64,000 nt of DNA, from assembly GCA_026225055.1 (NCBI GenBank), contig JAMFSA010000167.1:1-64000 (forward strand). The letters are read 5' to 3'. The stretch comes from Mucilaginibacter xinganensis. GTDB taxonomy: Bacteria > Bacteroidota > Bacteroidia > Sphingobacteriales > Sphingobacteriaceae. Under the pieces are notes generated by a model. That model saw only the letters and a program-made list of their open reading frames with translations. It was not told the origin of the DNA and made no database searches. This document shows positions 53,781 through 61,843 of the stretch, piece by piece; position 1 is the first letter of the stretch, and each line of letters begins with the position of its first letter. A program made the translations under genes and the position numbers.

Positions 53781-53788
53781 CACCTTTG
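53781..53788 (+). promoter_or_regulatory. candidate -7 box for the YceI operon
   Basis: CACCTTTG differs by one base from TAnnTTTG and lies 25 bp before the YceI start codon, just downstream of two CRP-like palindromes. Confidence 0.45.
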
Positions 53789-53812
53789 TGTTGTAATAAA
53801 AACATAAAGAAA

Positions 53813-54349
53813 ATGAAAACTCAAAATTTTGAAATCGTAAACACCCAAAGCAATATTGATTGGGTAGGCAGAAAAGTAACCGGTGCACATGATGGTAGCA
53901 TTGCTGTTAAAGAAGGTGAATTGGTTTTAACCGATGGTAAACTTACCGGTGGTAAATTTGTTATCGATACAAGGTCTATAAAAATACTGGATATAACCGA
54001 TCCGGCTACCAACGCGCAATTTGCCGGCCACCTGGCATCTGAGGACTTTTTCTCTATCGAAAAATATCCTGAAGCTACGTTGGAAATTACCGGCGTAGTA
54101 GATAACCATGTTGAAGGTGACCTTACTATAAAAGGTATAACCCATCCCGTAGGATTTGATGTAGTGATAAACGCTGATGGCGACACATTGACAGCAAGCG
54201 GAAAGATGGTAATAGACCGTACCAATTACGAAATGAAATTCCGCTCAGGAAATTTCTTTAAAGACCTGGGCGATACGCTTATCTATAATGATTTTGATCT
54301 GAATATAAGTATCACTGCCAAAGCTGTTAACGAACCTGCTTTAGCCTAA
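53813..54349 (+). CDS. YceI-family protein
   Basis: A 178-residue YceI lipocalin-like protein. The ATG at 53813 is preferred over a TTG 27 bases earlier that overlaps the probable promoter. The family pattern is seen in SNIDWVGRKVTGAHDGSIAV, GGKFVIDTRSI, HLASEDFFSIEKYPEATLEI, EGDLTIKGITHPVGFDV and DRTNYEMKFRSGNFF. There is no signal peptide, so it is a cytoplasmic member. YceI folds bind isoprenoid or amide lipids, and some members are linked to stress. It is the first gene of a tightly packed run with a tautomerase and an SDR. Confidence 0.93.
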   Translation: MKTQNFEIVNTQSNIDWVGRKVTGAHDGSIAVKEGELVLTDGKLTGGKFVIDTRSIKILDITDPATNAQFAGHLASEDFFSIEKYPEATLEITGVVDNHVEGDLTIKGITHPVGFDVVINADGDTLTASGKMVIDRTNYEMKFRSGNFFKDLGDTLIYNDFDLNISITAKAVNEPALA

Positions 54350-54360
54350 AAATTACAGCC

Positions 54361-54579
54361 ATGCCATACGTAAAAATTGAAGTGACCCGCGAAGGTGTAA
54401 CCCGCGAACAGAAACAGCAATTAATTAAAGGTATAACCGATTTGCTAAGTACTACACTGAACAAAGACCCGCATTTAACCCATGTGGTAATACAGGAAAT
54501 TGAACTGGACGATTGGGGATATGCAGGCGAGCAGGTATCGGTTTTACGTGAAAAAGGCATTACTGCCAATAAAAAATAA
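54361..54579 (+). CDS. 4-oxalocrotonate-tautomerase-family protein
   Basis: A 72-residue tautomerase. After removal of Met, the N-terminus is Pro (PYVKIEVTREGVTREQKQQL), the catalytic base of the family. The helix LIKGITDLLSTTLNKDP is followed by VVIQEIELDDWGYAGEQVS, which is typical. It starts 11 bp after YceI and ends 4 bp before the SDR gene. The small size fits the 4-OT subfamily. The substrate is unknown; acids with enol forms or dienones are usual. Confidence 0.9.
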   Translation: MPYVKIEVTREGVTREQKQQLIKGITDLLSTTLNKDPHLTHVVIQEIELDDWGYAGEQVSVLREKGITANKK

Positions 54580-54583
54580 GACA

Positions 54584-55318
54584 ATGAAAACGCAAACAGT
54601 AATAATAACCGGCGCTTCATCCGGAATAGGAAAAGAAGTAGCCAGGTATTTTTTAGAAAGAGGCGATAACGTGGTCATTAACTCCAACACTTCTGGTAAG
54701 CTTGAAAAAGCTTACCATGAATTAGGCGGAGGAGATCATTTAGCCATGGTTGCCGGTAATGTAAGTGATAAAACAACAGGCGAACGCCTGGTTGCCACAG
54801 CGGTTGAAAAATTTGGCTCGGCTGATGTGCTGGTGAACAATGCCGGTATTTTTGAAACCAAACCATTTTTGGAGATTGACGAGGCCTACCTTGATCGTTT
54901 CCTGGATACAAACCTGAAGGGTACTTTCTTTACCACTCAGGCCGTTATTCCCCAAATGCTTAAACAGCATGATGGCGTAGTGATTAACCTTGGTGCCCCT
55001 GCAGTCACCCATGGCATAAGAGAAGTACCTATTAGTGCACAGATGGCATCAAAGGGAGCGATACATGCACTCACTATACAGTTGGCGGCCGAATTCGGTA
55101 AAGATAACATTAGGGTGAATACGATTTCACCTGGTGTGATTCGCACCCCAATGCACGGTGATAATGCAGATCAAAGCGCAGGATTACACCTGTTGAACCG
55201 TGTTGGCGAAGTAGAGGATGTCGCAGAAATGGTTTATACCGTCGCCAAGAGTAATTTCATTACCGGCGCTATCATCAATGTAGATGGCGGTATGGGTGCC
55301 GGTCATAACCTTAATTGA
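54584..55318 (+). CDS. SDR-family protein lacking the catalytic Ser and Tyr
   Basis: A 244-residue classical SDR by fold: ITGASSGIG at ~8-16, NNAGIF, NLKGTFFTTQAV, and the C-terminal NFITGAIINVDGGMG. The start at 54584 is chosen because it places the first strand correctly; the open frame begins 84 bases earlier inside the tautomerase gene. In place of the usual catalytic Ser the sequence has VINLGAPAV, and the YxxxK motif reads QMASK, so Tyr is Gln. The Lys is kept. The protein may bind NAD(P) without classical chemistry, or use another mechanism. The next gene starts 1 bp after its stop. Confidence 0.88.
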   Translation: MKTQTVIITGASSGIGKEVARYFLERGDNVVINSNTSGKLEKAYHELGGGDHLAMVAGNVSDKTTGERLVATAVEKFGSADVLVNNAGIFETKPFLEIDEAYLDRFLDTNLKGTFFTTQAVIPQMLKQHDGVVINLGAPAVTHGIREVPISAQMASKGAIHALTIQLAAEFGKDNIRVNTISPGVIRTPMHGDNADQSAGLHLLNRVGEVEDVAEMVYTVAKSNFITGAIINVDGGMGAGHNLN

Positions 55319-55319
55319 T

Positions 55320-55769
55320 ATGAAAACTTTATTATTAACCGCTTTTATTTCCTGCAGTTTGCTGGTAGCAAAAGCACAATCAACTAACAAGATGGAAACT
55401 CAAAAAGCAGATTCAACAGCAATTGCGCAAGCACTGGAAGATTATTATTTCAAAGGTATTTATGAAGGTGATATAAATACCTTGGGCAGTATCTTTAACC
55501 CCGGCACCTTACTTTTTGGCGATGTAAAGGGCCAGCCCTATGCCAAAACATTGGAGCAATATCTGGATGGTGTTGCGCATCGCCAAAGCCCTAAAGATTC
55601 GGGCAAGCCATTTAAGGGAGATATTATTTCTATCAAAGTGGTGCAGTCTATAGGTGTAGCTGAGGTGAAGGTGAAAATGTATGAGTTTAATTACCATGAG
55701 TTTCTGTCTTTTCATAAAATTGATGGTAAGTGGCTCATCGTAAACAAAATGATCAGCGATGTTGAGTAA
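55320..55769 (+). CDS. secreted NTF2-like / SnoaL-type protein
   Basis: A 149-residue protein with a signal peptide (~1-20, VAKAQ) and a NTF2-like cone fold. A helix at AIAQALEDYYFKGIYEGD is followed by FNPGTLLFG and the strands SIKVVQSIGVAEVKVKMYEF and FLSFHKIDGKWLIVNKMISD. Such proteins (often called putative lumazine-binding or SnoaL-like) act as small-molecule binding or cyclase-type enzymes. No catalytic residues can be assigned. The gene begins one base after the SDR stop, so it is translationally coupled. Confidence 0.85.
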   Translation: MKTLLLTAFISCSLLVAKAQSTNKMETQKADSTAIAQALEDYYFKGIYEGDINTLGSIFNPGTLLFGDVKGQPYAKTLEQYLDGVAHRQSPKDSGKPFKGDIISIKVVQSIGVAEVKVKMYEFNYHEFLSFHKIDGKWLIVNKMISDVE

Positions 55770-55813
55770 AAGCGGTAATAATAAATAGAAAATCAGCTTA
55801 AATAATATTAGCC

Positions 55814-56113
55814 ATGAAAAAATACACCTTAATTGCCAGTTTCAAAATAATTCCAGGTTTTGAAGAGGAACTCAAAAAGGCTACGATTGCACTGGCCACT
55901 GAAACCCGTAAGGAAACAGGTTCTGAATTATTTCTGATCCATACCAGGAATGATTCGCCTCAAACGATTTTTTTCTATGAGATTTATCAAAGTGAGGAGG
56001 CTTTCCAGCAGCATAAAGCCTACGACTATACCGAAAGGTATTTAGAATTGTTAAAAGGCAGGATTGAAAATGATAAGCCGGAAGTAGTTTTACTAACGGC
56101 ACTGGATAGTTAA
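55814..56113 (+). CDS. antibiotic biosynthesis monooxygenase (ABM) domain protein
   Basis: A 99-residue ferredoxin-like-fold protein of the ABM family: KYTLIASFKIIPGFEEELKK at the N-terminus, then FLIHTRNDSPQTIFFYEIYQ and SEEAFQQHKAYDYTERYLE. The His in the EAF-x-H motif is conserved in these cofactor-free monooxygenases (ActVA-Orf6/YgiN-like), which act on quinones or polyphenols. It probably closes the YceI-tautomerase-SDR operon, since a hairpin follows. Confidence 0.87.
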   Translation: MKKYTLIASFKIIPGFEEELKKATIALATETRKETGSELFLIHTRNDSPQTIFFYEIYQSEEAFQQHKAYDYTERYLELLKGRIENDKPEVVLLTALDS

Positions 56114-56119
56114 ATATAT

Positions 56120-56158
56120 AAGTGGTGCCAGGTATTCATCGGATAACCGGCACCACTT
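56120..56158 (+). terminator. hairpin after the ABM gene
   Basis: A perfect 10-bp stem, AAGTGGTGCC and GGCACCACTT, with an inner GGT/ACC pair extension. There is no T tract after it, so termination is only possible; it may instead stabilise the mRNA 3' end. Confidence 0.45.
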
Positions 56159-56198
56159 CATCGTAAATAATGCGCAACGTAAAAAAGTAAAACTTACC

Positions 56199-57284
56199 AT
56201 GTGGTATAATACAAAAGCAACAGAAATGCTGGGGATCGAATATCCGATAATGCAGGGCCCTTTTGGCGGCAATCTTTCGTCGGTTGAATTGGTGGCAACG
56301 GTATCAAACGCGGGCGGCCTTGGCGGATACGGTGCTTACACGCTCAATCCGCAGGAAATTGTTGATATTGATAAACAGATCAAAGCCGCCACTAATAAGC
56401 CTTATAACATTAACCTGTGGGTTTCGGATACCGATGCGGTAGATGGTACCGTAACCGATGAGCAATATGAACAGGCAAAGCAATTATTCAAACCTTATTT
56501 TGACGAAGTTGGGATTCCATTGCCGGAAAAACCAGCGCCGTTTAAATCGAGGTTTGAGAACCAGTTGCAGGTGATATTTGATATCAAACCAAAAGTATTC
56601 AGCTTCATGTTCGGGACCTTGCCTGCTGATGTATTGGAGAAATGCCGCAGGCTGGGTATAAAAACTGTTGGTGCTGCAACTACGTTGGATGAAGCGATTC
56701 TACTGGAAAATTCAGGTGTGGATATGATCATTGCTTCGGGCTTTGAAGCAGGCGGGCACCGGCCATCATTCCTGGCATCGGCAGAATCATCAACCACGGG
56801 CACTTTTGTATTGCTGCAGCTCATTAAAGAAAAGGTAAAAGTGCCGGTAATTGCCGCAGGTGGCATAGCCAACGGTAAAGGTGTTGCGGCTGCTTTGGCA
56901 TTGGGCGCAAGCGCGGCACAAGTAGGCACCGCTTTTTTGGCTACCGATGAATCTAACGCTTTACCAATCCACAAGCAGATGCTGTTTTCTGATGGTGCAA
57001 AATATAGCACATTATCGCGCGCCTTTACCGGCCGACTGGGTCGTGGGTTAACCACCAGAATAGCAAAAGAGTTGGTAGGAAAAGAAAAAGCATTTCTTCC
57101 GTTCCCATTGCAAACTACCTTTATGTCACCGCTTCGCAAAGCTTCGCTGGAACAGCAAAAAAATGACATGGTATTGTTTTGGGGTGGACAGATAGCGCCG
57201 ATACTGCACCATACAAATGCCAAAGAACTGATGCGCTCCTTAATTGAAGAAACAACTGCTTATTTCGATAATTTAAAAGCTTAA
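56199..57284 (+). CDS. nitronate monooxygenase (2-nitropropane dioxygenase-like)
   Basis: A 361-residue TIM-barrel FMN enzyme. Seen are IMQGPFGGNLSSVELVATVS with NAGGLGGYGA at the N-terminus, ASGFEAGGHRPSF with the catalytic His187, VPVIAAGGIANGKGVAAALA and GASAAQVGTAFLA for FMN binding. It oxidises alkyl nitronates (products of nitroalkanes such as propionate-3-nitronate) with O2; some relatives are quinone reductases. It is followed 28 bp later by an SDR gene in the same direction. Confidence 0.92.
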   Translation: MWYNTKATEMLGIEYPIMQGPFGGNLSSVELVATVSNAGGLGGYGAYTLNPQEIVDIDKQIKAATNKPYNINLWVSDTDAVDGTVTDEQYEQAKQLFKPYFDEVGIPLPEKPAPFKSRFENQLQVIFDIKPKVFSFMFGTLPADVLEKCRRLGIKTVGAATTLDEAILLENSGVDMIIASGFEAGGHRPSFLASAESSTTGTFVLLQLIKEKVKVPVIAAGGIANGKGVAAALALGASAAQVGTAFLATDESNALPIHKQMLFSDGAKYSTLSRAFTGRLGRGLTTRIAKELVGKEKAFLPFPLQTTFMSPLRKASLEQQKNDMVLFWGGQIAPILHHTNAKELMRSLIEETTAYFDNLKA

Positions 57285-57312
57285 AGCTTTTATCATTAAA
57301 GTACTTGATATC

Positions 57313-58152
57313 ATGAACACTTCGAAAGTATGGTACGTAACCGGTGCTTCCCAGGGATTGGGCTTAACACTGGTAAAGAAACTGCTTGATAAGGGCTACC
57401 GGGTTGCCGCAACTTCGCGCAACGCGCATGCACTTAAAAATGCTGTGGGAGTGATAGATAGCGACCGCTTTTTGCCGCTGGCTGTAGATTTGGGTAATGT
57501 GGATTGTATTGATGAATCTGTTCAGCAAACTTTGGCGGCATTCGGGCAGATAGATGTTGTGGTAAACAATGCGGGTTACGGCATGGCCGGGACATTGGAA
57601 GAAACTGAAGACCAAAAGATACAGGACATTATTAACGTTAACCTTTTGGCTACTCTTAATGTAACCAAAAGCATATTGCCGCTTATGCGCAGGCAGCGGT
57701 CGGGGTATGTTTTCAATATCGGTTCGGTGGCCGGTTTTGTGGGTGCGCCGGGCTGGTCGGTATATTCGGCTACAAAGGCGGCGGTTGCTGCTTTTTCTGA
57801 AGTGCTGGCGCTGGATGTTAAGGAGTTTAATATAAAAGTAACTGTTGTTGAGCCTTCCGGTTTCAGAACAGGTTTTCTCACCAAAGATTCGCTGGCTTAT
57901 ACTGAAAGTAAAATTGACGGATATAAATCAGTTAAGGATACGCAAGAACGCTACCTGGCAGCCGATGGCAAACAACCCGGCGACCCTGAAAAAGCATCAG
58001 AAATAATTATTGAGCTCGCCGAAAGTGATGAGTCGCCATTACACCTGTACCTCGGGCAGGATGCCTATAACCGTGCATCAGAAAAGCTTAAAAACATGAC
58101 CGCCGAATTGGAATTATGGAAGGAAATTACTGTAGCGGCCGACTTTAAATAA
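57313..58152 (+). CDS. SDR-family oxidoreductase
   Basis: A 279-residue classical SDR: TGASQGLG at ~10-17, VNNAGYGMAG, catalytic Ser in FNIGSVAG, and YSATK with Tyr and Lys intact. The VVEPSGFRTGFLT region and the C-terminal helices resemble the SDR at 21955 (both have the 'GF' in the post-catalytic loop). The substrate is not predictable. A short AT-rich hairpin (57274-57292) lies before it. It probably forms an operon with the nitronate monooxygenase. Confidence 0.9.
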   Translation: MNTSKVWYVTGASQGLGLTLVKKLLDKGYRVAATSRNAHALKNAVGVIDSDRFLPLAVDLGNVDCIDESVQQTLAAFGQIDVVVNNAGYGMAGTLEETEDQKIQDIINVNLLATLNVTKSILPLMRRQRSGYVFNIGSVAGFVGAPGWSVYSATKAAVAAFSEVLALDVKEFNIKVTVVEPSGFRTGFLTKDSLAYTESKIDGYKSVKDTQERYLAADGKQPGDPEKASEIIIELAESDESPLHLYLGQDAYNRASEKLKNMTAELELWKEITVAADFK

Positions 58153-58197
58153 CAAACACCTGATCATTTTTTACTGAAGATTTAAACAGATCTTATT

Positions 58198-58229
58198 TTT
58201 GTAACTCTTGCTGTAACAGTTTACCTTTG
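58198..58229 (+). promoter_or_regulatory. promoter of the MocR-type regulator gene
   Basis: TTTG (58198-58201), a 20-base spacer, then TACCTTTG (58222-58229) fits the Bacteroidota -33/-7 pattern well. The start codon follows only 4 bases later, so the transcript would begin at or next to the ATG. Confidence 0.6.
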
Positions 58230-58233
58230 GCTT

Positions 58234-59667
58234 ATGAAGGAGCCTGTTTACATTGAATTTGCAAATAAAATAACCGCTATGGTTGATAGCGGGATTTATA
58301 AGGCAGAAGACAAACTGCCTTCATTGCGCAGTTTGCATAAAGAGAATGGCCTCAGCATAGGTACTATTTTGCAGTCTTTCAATTATCTGATCGACAAGGG
58401 TTTAATTACCTCCCGGGAGAAATCGGGATATTTTGTTAATCATCGTCCCGGCAAGAAATTACCCGTTCCGCAGGCCTTGCCTGTATCCTTATCCGAAAGA
58501 AGCGTACATATTGATAAACTGCTCCGGAAGCTAAGGGCAGATGGGGTAGGCCGAAACTTCGTTTCATTTGCCAATGCGCAGCCCGATAACAGGCTGTTGC
58601 CCTTTAATAGTATAAAACGTGTAATTCAGCAAACATCAAGAGATGTAAGCGGCAGCTATTTAATGCTGGAGAGCCGGTATGGCAACACACAGCTGCGTGA
58701 GGAAATAGCGAAAAGATCATTCTTGTGGAAAGGCTCAACCCATGCCGACGAATTAATTATTACCAATGGGGCAACAGAGGCCATATTATGCAGTCTTAAG
58801 GCGGTAACAAAGCCCGGCGATACCGTTTTGGTGCAGGACCCCTGCTTTTATGGCATTATGCAGGTACTGGAATGCCTCGACCTGAAGATCGCAACAATAC
58901 CATCTCACCCGGAAACAGGGATCTCCATAAACGACCTGAAAACCGCGTGCAAAAAGTTAAACATCAAAGCCTGTATACTGGTGAGTAATTTTAACAATCC
59001 CGATGGCGCGAGTATAAGTACCGAAGGCAAAAAGCAGATCGCTGAATTTGCTAATACCCACCATATCCCGGTAATTGAAGATGACCTTTACGGCGAACTG
59101 TTTTTTAAAGGGAGCAGGCCGGACACGATCAAAGCATATGATACCGACGGGTGGGTGATGTATTGTAACTCCTTTACCAAAACACTGGTCCCGGGATTTC
59201 GGATAGGCTGGTGCGCGGCTGGGCGGTTCGCTTATGAAGTGGCCCGGATCAAATCAATGCATAATGGTTCGACATCTAATTTTAGTCAGCGGGTTGTGCT
59301 GCAATTGCTCAGTTCGGGATCATATGAAAGGCACCTGCAAAAATTCAGGATCGAACTGAATAAGAACCTGGTGCGCACCACTAATCTTATTGAACAACAT
59401 TTTCCCGAAGGGACTAAAATAACGAGGCCAATTGGCGGGCTGGTTATCTGGGTAGAGCTGCCTGAAAATATCAACGCGGTAGCATTTCAGGAAAAGGCTT
59501 TTCAGCATGAGGTATCTTATGCCCCGGGCGAGATATTTTCTGCCAAAGGCGATTACCAGCATTATATGCGGATCAGCTACTGCAACCTATGGGAGAATAA
59601 GGTTGAGAAAGCGCTGATCAAACTCGGGGCTTTACTGAGCGAAGTTCATGAAAGCGTGGTAATATAA
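58234..59667 (+). CDS. MocR-type GntR-aminotransferase regulator
   Basis: A 477-residue fusion. The N-terminal GntR winged helix (~8-72) has YKAEDKLPSLRSLHKENGLS and GLITSREKSGYFV. The C-terminal domain is a fold-type I PLP aminotransferase with LRSLHKENG-linked helix, TNGATEAILCSLKAV, SNFNNPDG, EDDLYGELFF, and the PLP lysine K316 in NSFTKTLVPGFRIGW. MocR regulators sense amino-acid or PLP-related ligands. The target genes are unknown. The promoter overlaps the start, which suggests a leaderless mRNA. Confidence 0.92.
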   Translation: MKEPVYIEFANKITAMVDSGIYKAEDKLPSLRSLHKENGLSIGTILQSFNYLIDKGLITSREKSGYFVNHRPGKKLPVPQALPVSLSERSVHIDKLLRKLRADGVGRNFVSFANAQPDNRLLPFNSIKRVIQQTSRDVSGSYLMLESRYGNTQLREEIAKRSFLWKGSTHADELIITNGATEAILCSLKAVTKPGDTVLVQDPCFYGIMQVLECLDLKIATIPSHPETGISINDLKTACKKLNIKACILVSNFNNPDGASISTEGKKQIAEFANTHHIPVIEDDLYGELFFKGSRPDTIKAYDTDGWVMYCNSFTKTLVPGFRIGWCAAGRFAYEVARIKSMHNGSTSNFSQRVVLQLLSSGSYERHLQKFRIELNKNLVRTTNLIEQHFPEGTKITRPIGGLVIWVELPENINAVAFQEKAFQHEVSYAPGEIFSAKGDYQHYMRISYCNLWENKVEKALIKLGALLSEVHESVVI

Positions 59668-59739
59668 GGGAGACTTAAATTTGGACCTGAATTTTTGGCT
59701 CACTATGAACAGGGTAAATGCTTACTTTAGTGTTTGAAA

Positions 59740-60600
59740 ATGAAAGAGATACATTCCGGATCAGATCAACTCTTATTAAAATTACAGGTGGCGGATGGAG
59801 CTGCTTTATGTACGCCTGCACAATACCCGGTATATACTGTTTTTTTGATACCCGAAGGCACCGGAACCTATCATGCAGATTTTGGTGTGTTTAATTTTAA
59901 AGGCCCCGTATTGCTATTCTCCACACCGTTACAGGTGATCTACATAGAGGAATGCCAGTTTCTAAATTGCAAAATGCTCCAGTTTCATGGCGATTTTTAT
60001 TGTATCGAGTTTCATCGCGAAGAAGTCTCGTGCAACGGTTTGCTTTTTAATAACGTTTATGTTGATCCGGTGGTTGTTTTATCTGATAAGGAGGCCGGGT
60101 TGTTTGATTCAATGTTAACCGAGCTTAACGATGAGCTTAATGAGGCCGAACCATCGGAGAGCATCCTGCGTGCTTACCTGCAGCTTTTCCTGGCAAAATC
60201 AAGCGCCATTAAAATAAAGGCGATTGCTGAAAATAAGGACAAGACCGAAAAAGACGAGCAAATGGAGCGTTTCAAAAAGCTGTTAGACGAACATTTCCTT
60301 ACGCTCCACAAACCATCGGACTATGCCAGTTTACTGGCCATGACACCGGATAATCTTACTAAACGCAGTGTTCGGTATTTTAAAAAAACGCCATCGCAAT
60401 TAATACAGGAGCGGCTCATCCTGGAAGCAAAAAAGCAGCTTCATTTAACGCGGAAGAGTATAAAAGAAATAGCCTGGAACCTTAAATTTCAAGATGAATT
60501 CTATTTCAGCCGTGTTTTTAAAAAGTTCACAAAGGTATCCCCGCAAGCATTCCGCGATAAAACCGGAATATCTATCGTCGCGGATCTTTCTAAATACTAA
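59740..60600 (+). CDS. AraC-family regulator with cysteine-rich sensor domain
   Basis: A 286-residue regulator. ATG at 59740 is chosen; the frame also offers TTG two codons earlier. The N-terminal cupin-like domain has cysteines at 24, 72, 77, 88 and 98, e.g. EECQFLNC and GDFYCIEF. The C-terminal AraC HTH has LLAMTPDNLTKRSVRYFKKT, then SIKEIAWNLKFQDEFYFSRV and FKKFTKVSPQAFRDK. The DUF417/YkgB gene lies 105 bp downstream in the same direction. In E. coli the AraC-type RclR senses hypochlorous acid through cysteines and controls the DUF417 gene rclC; a similar arrangement is suggested here, by inference. Confidence 0.88.
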   Translation: MKEIHSGSDQLLLKLQVADGAALCTPAQYPVYTVFLIPEGTGTYHADFGVFNFKGPVLLFSTPLQVIYIEECQFLNCKMLQFHGDFYCIEFHREEVSCNGLLFNNVYVDPVVVLSDKEAGLFDSMLTELNDELNEAEPSESILRAYLQLFLAKSSAIKIKAIAENKDKTEKDEQMERFKKLLDEHFLTLHKPSDYASLLAMTPDNLTKRSVRYFKKTPSQLIQERLILEAKKQLHLTRKSIKEIAWNLKFQDEFYFSRVFKKFTKVSPQAFRDKTGISIVADLSKY

Positions 60601-60680
60601 TAATACTATACTAATACTTTAAGGCGGATATGTGCAGGCATTGGCCTTTTTTGTCCATGTGATGCGGGCGGTTACTACTG

Positions 60681-60688
60681 TAATTTTG
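60681..60688 (+). promoter_or_regulatory. candidate -7 box of the YkgB operon
   Basis: TAATTTTG is a full match to TAnnTTTG, 17 bp before the start codon at 60706. No good -33 box is found at 19-21 bp upstream, which would fit a promoter that needs an activator. Confidence 0.5.
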
Positions 60689-60705
60689 ATAAAAAATTAA
60701 GCAGT

Positions 60706-61281
60706 ATGAAAACTTCAATAATAAACTTCATTGCCAACCTCGACCAGTTCGGGAAAAAAGCAGTACGCTTTGGTATCGTGGTCGTTTTCCTGTGGATAGG
60801 CGGGTTAAAATTCTTTGCTTATGAAGCAGATGGTGTTGTGCCATTTGTAGCCAATAGCCCGTTCATGTCCTTCTTTTACCATCATCCGGCTGAATACAAA
60901 AAGCACCAAAATACAGAAGGCGAACTGATTGCGGCAAACCGTGAATGGAATATTGAAAATAACACTTACGGTTTTGCCTATGGCCTTGGCACTGTGCTTG
61001 TTGCTTTGGCTGTATTGATCGCTTTATATAAAGTTGCGCCACTGCCCAGTATGATCGCCAGTATACTTATCTTTATTATGACATTGGGAACGCTGTCATT
61101 TTTAATTACCACGCCTGAAAGCTGGGTGCCGCATTTAACTGATAACGATTGGGGATTTCCTTTCCTGTCAGGCAGGGGGCGATTGGTGATCAAGGATATT
61201 GTAATTCTGGGCGGGGCTATTATTACCATGAGTGAATCGGCCGCGCTCTATCTGCAACGCAAAAAAGGACAAATTAAATAA
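60706..61281 (+). CDS. YkgB/RclC-family (DUF417) membrane protein
   Basis: A 191-residue inner-membrane protein with four hydrophobic segments (VRFGIVVVFLWIGGLKFFAY; YGLGTVLVALAVLIALYKVA; MIASILIFIMTLGTLSFLIT; IKDIVILGGAIITMSESAAL). The signature KFFAYEADGVVPFVANSPFM followed by SFF and the FPFLSGRGRLVIKD motif are those of DUF417, to which E. coli YkgB/RclC belongs. RclC is part of the reactive-chlorine resistance regulon. It is the first of four genes in a row with short spacing. Confidence 0.92.
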   Translation: MKTSIINFIANLDQFGKKAVRFGIVVVFLWIGGLKFFAYEADGVVPFVANSPFMSFFYHHPAEYKKHQNTEGELIAANREWNIENNTYGFAYGLGTVLVALAVLIALYKVAPLPSMIASILIFIMTLGTLSFLITTPESWVPHLTDNDWGFPFLSGRGRLVIKDIVILGGAIITMSESAALYLQRKKGQIK

Positions 61282-61292
61282 TTAAAGAAAAT

Positions 61293-61832
61293 ATGAAAAC
61301 TATAACCGTACCCACCCGCGACCAGGTAAGTGCCGGGTCACAGGCTTCATTTGATCTGATTAAAAGCCGTATGGGCAAAGTGCCTAACTTGTATGCCACT
61401 ATGGGCTATTCGGAACATGCGCTTAAAGCCTTTCTTGATCTTGACGATATACTCAATAAAGGAGTATTCACCCCAAAAGAAAGAGAAGCTGTTTCGCTGA
61501 TCGTTTCTGAAATTAATGGTTGTGCTTATTGCCTTGCGGGCCATACGCTTGCAGCTATCAGAAGAGGTTTTACTAAGGATGAAACCCTTGATATACGCAG
61601 AGGGCAAGCCAACGATCCTAAACTGAATGCGATCATCCACCTTGCGGCGTCTATCTCCGAAAATAAAGGCCATGCTGAAGAAAGCGCTTTAGATGCATTT
61701 TATGAAGCCGGTTTTAACGAGGGCGCATTAATGGAACTGGTTGGTTTGGTAAGCTTACGTGTATTTACCAACTATGCATTTGCCATAACCGAAATCCCGG
61801 TTGATTTTCCGGCTGCAGATCCGATCAAATAA
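61293..61832 (+). CDS. AhpD-like carboxymuconolactone decarboxylase family protein
   Basis: A 179-residue helical protein of the AhpD/CMD family. The redox motif is GCAYCLAGHT with C77, C80 and H84, and the upstream KEREAVSLIVSEIN supplies the conserved acidic residue. The pattern matches the peroxidase-related subfamily (AhpD-like), active in detoxification of peroxides or electrophiles by CxxC chemistry. It begins 11 bp after YkgB and ends 11 bp before the hydrolase start, so all are co-transcribed. Confidence 0.92.
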   Translation: MKTITVPTRDQVSAGSQASFDLIKSRMGKVPNLYATMGYSEHALKAFLDLDDILNKGVFTPKEREAVSLIVSEINGCAYCLAGHTLAAIRRGFTKDETLDIRRGQANDPKLNAIIHLAASISENKGHAEESALDAFYEAGFNEGALMELVGLVSLRVFTNYAFAITEIPVDFPAADPIK

Positions 61833-61843
61833 AAAGAAGAGTG

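Noticed and set aside
57274..57292. AT-rich hairpin at the end of the nitronate monooxygenase gene
   Set aside because: The stem TAAAAGCT/AGCTTTTA is short and overlaps the stop codon; too weak to be called a terminator.
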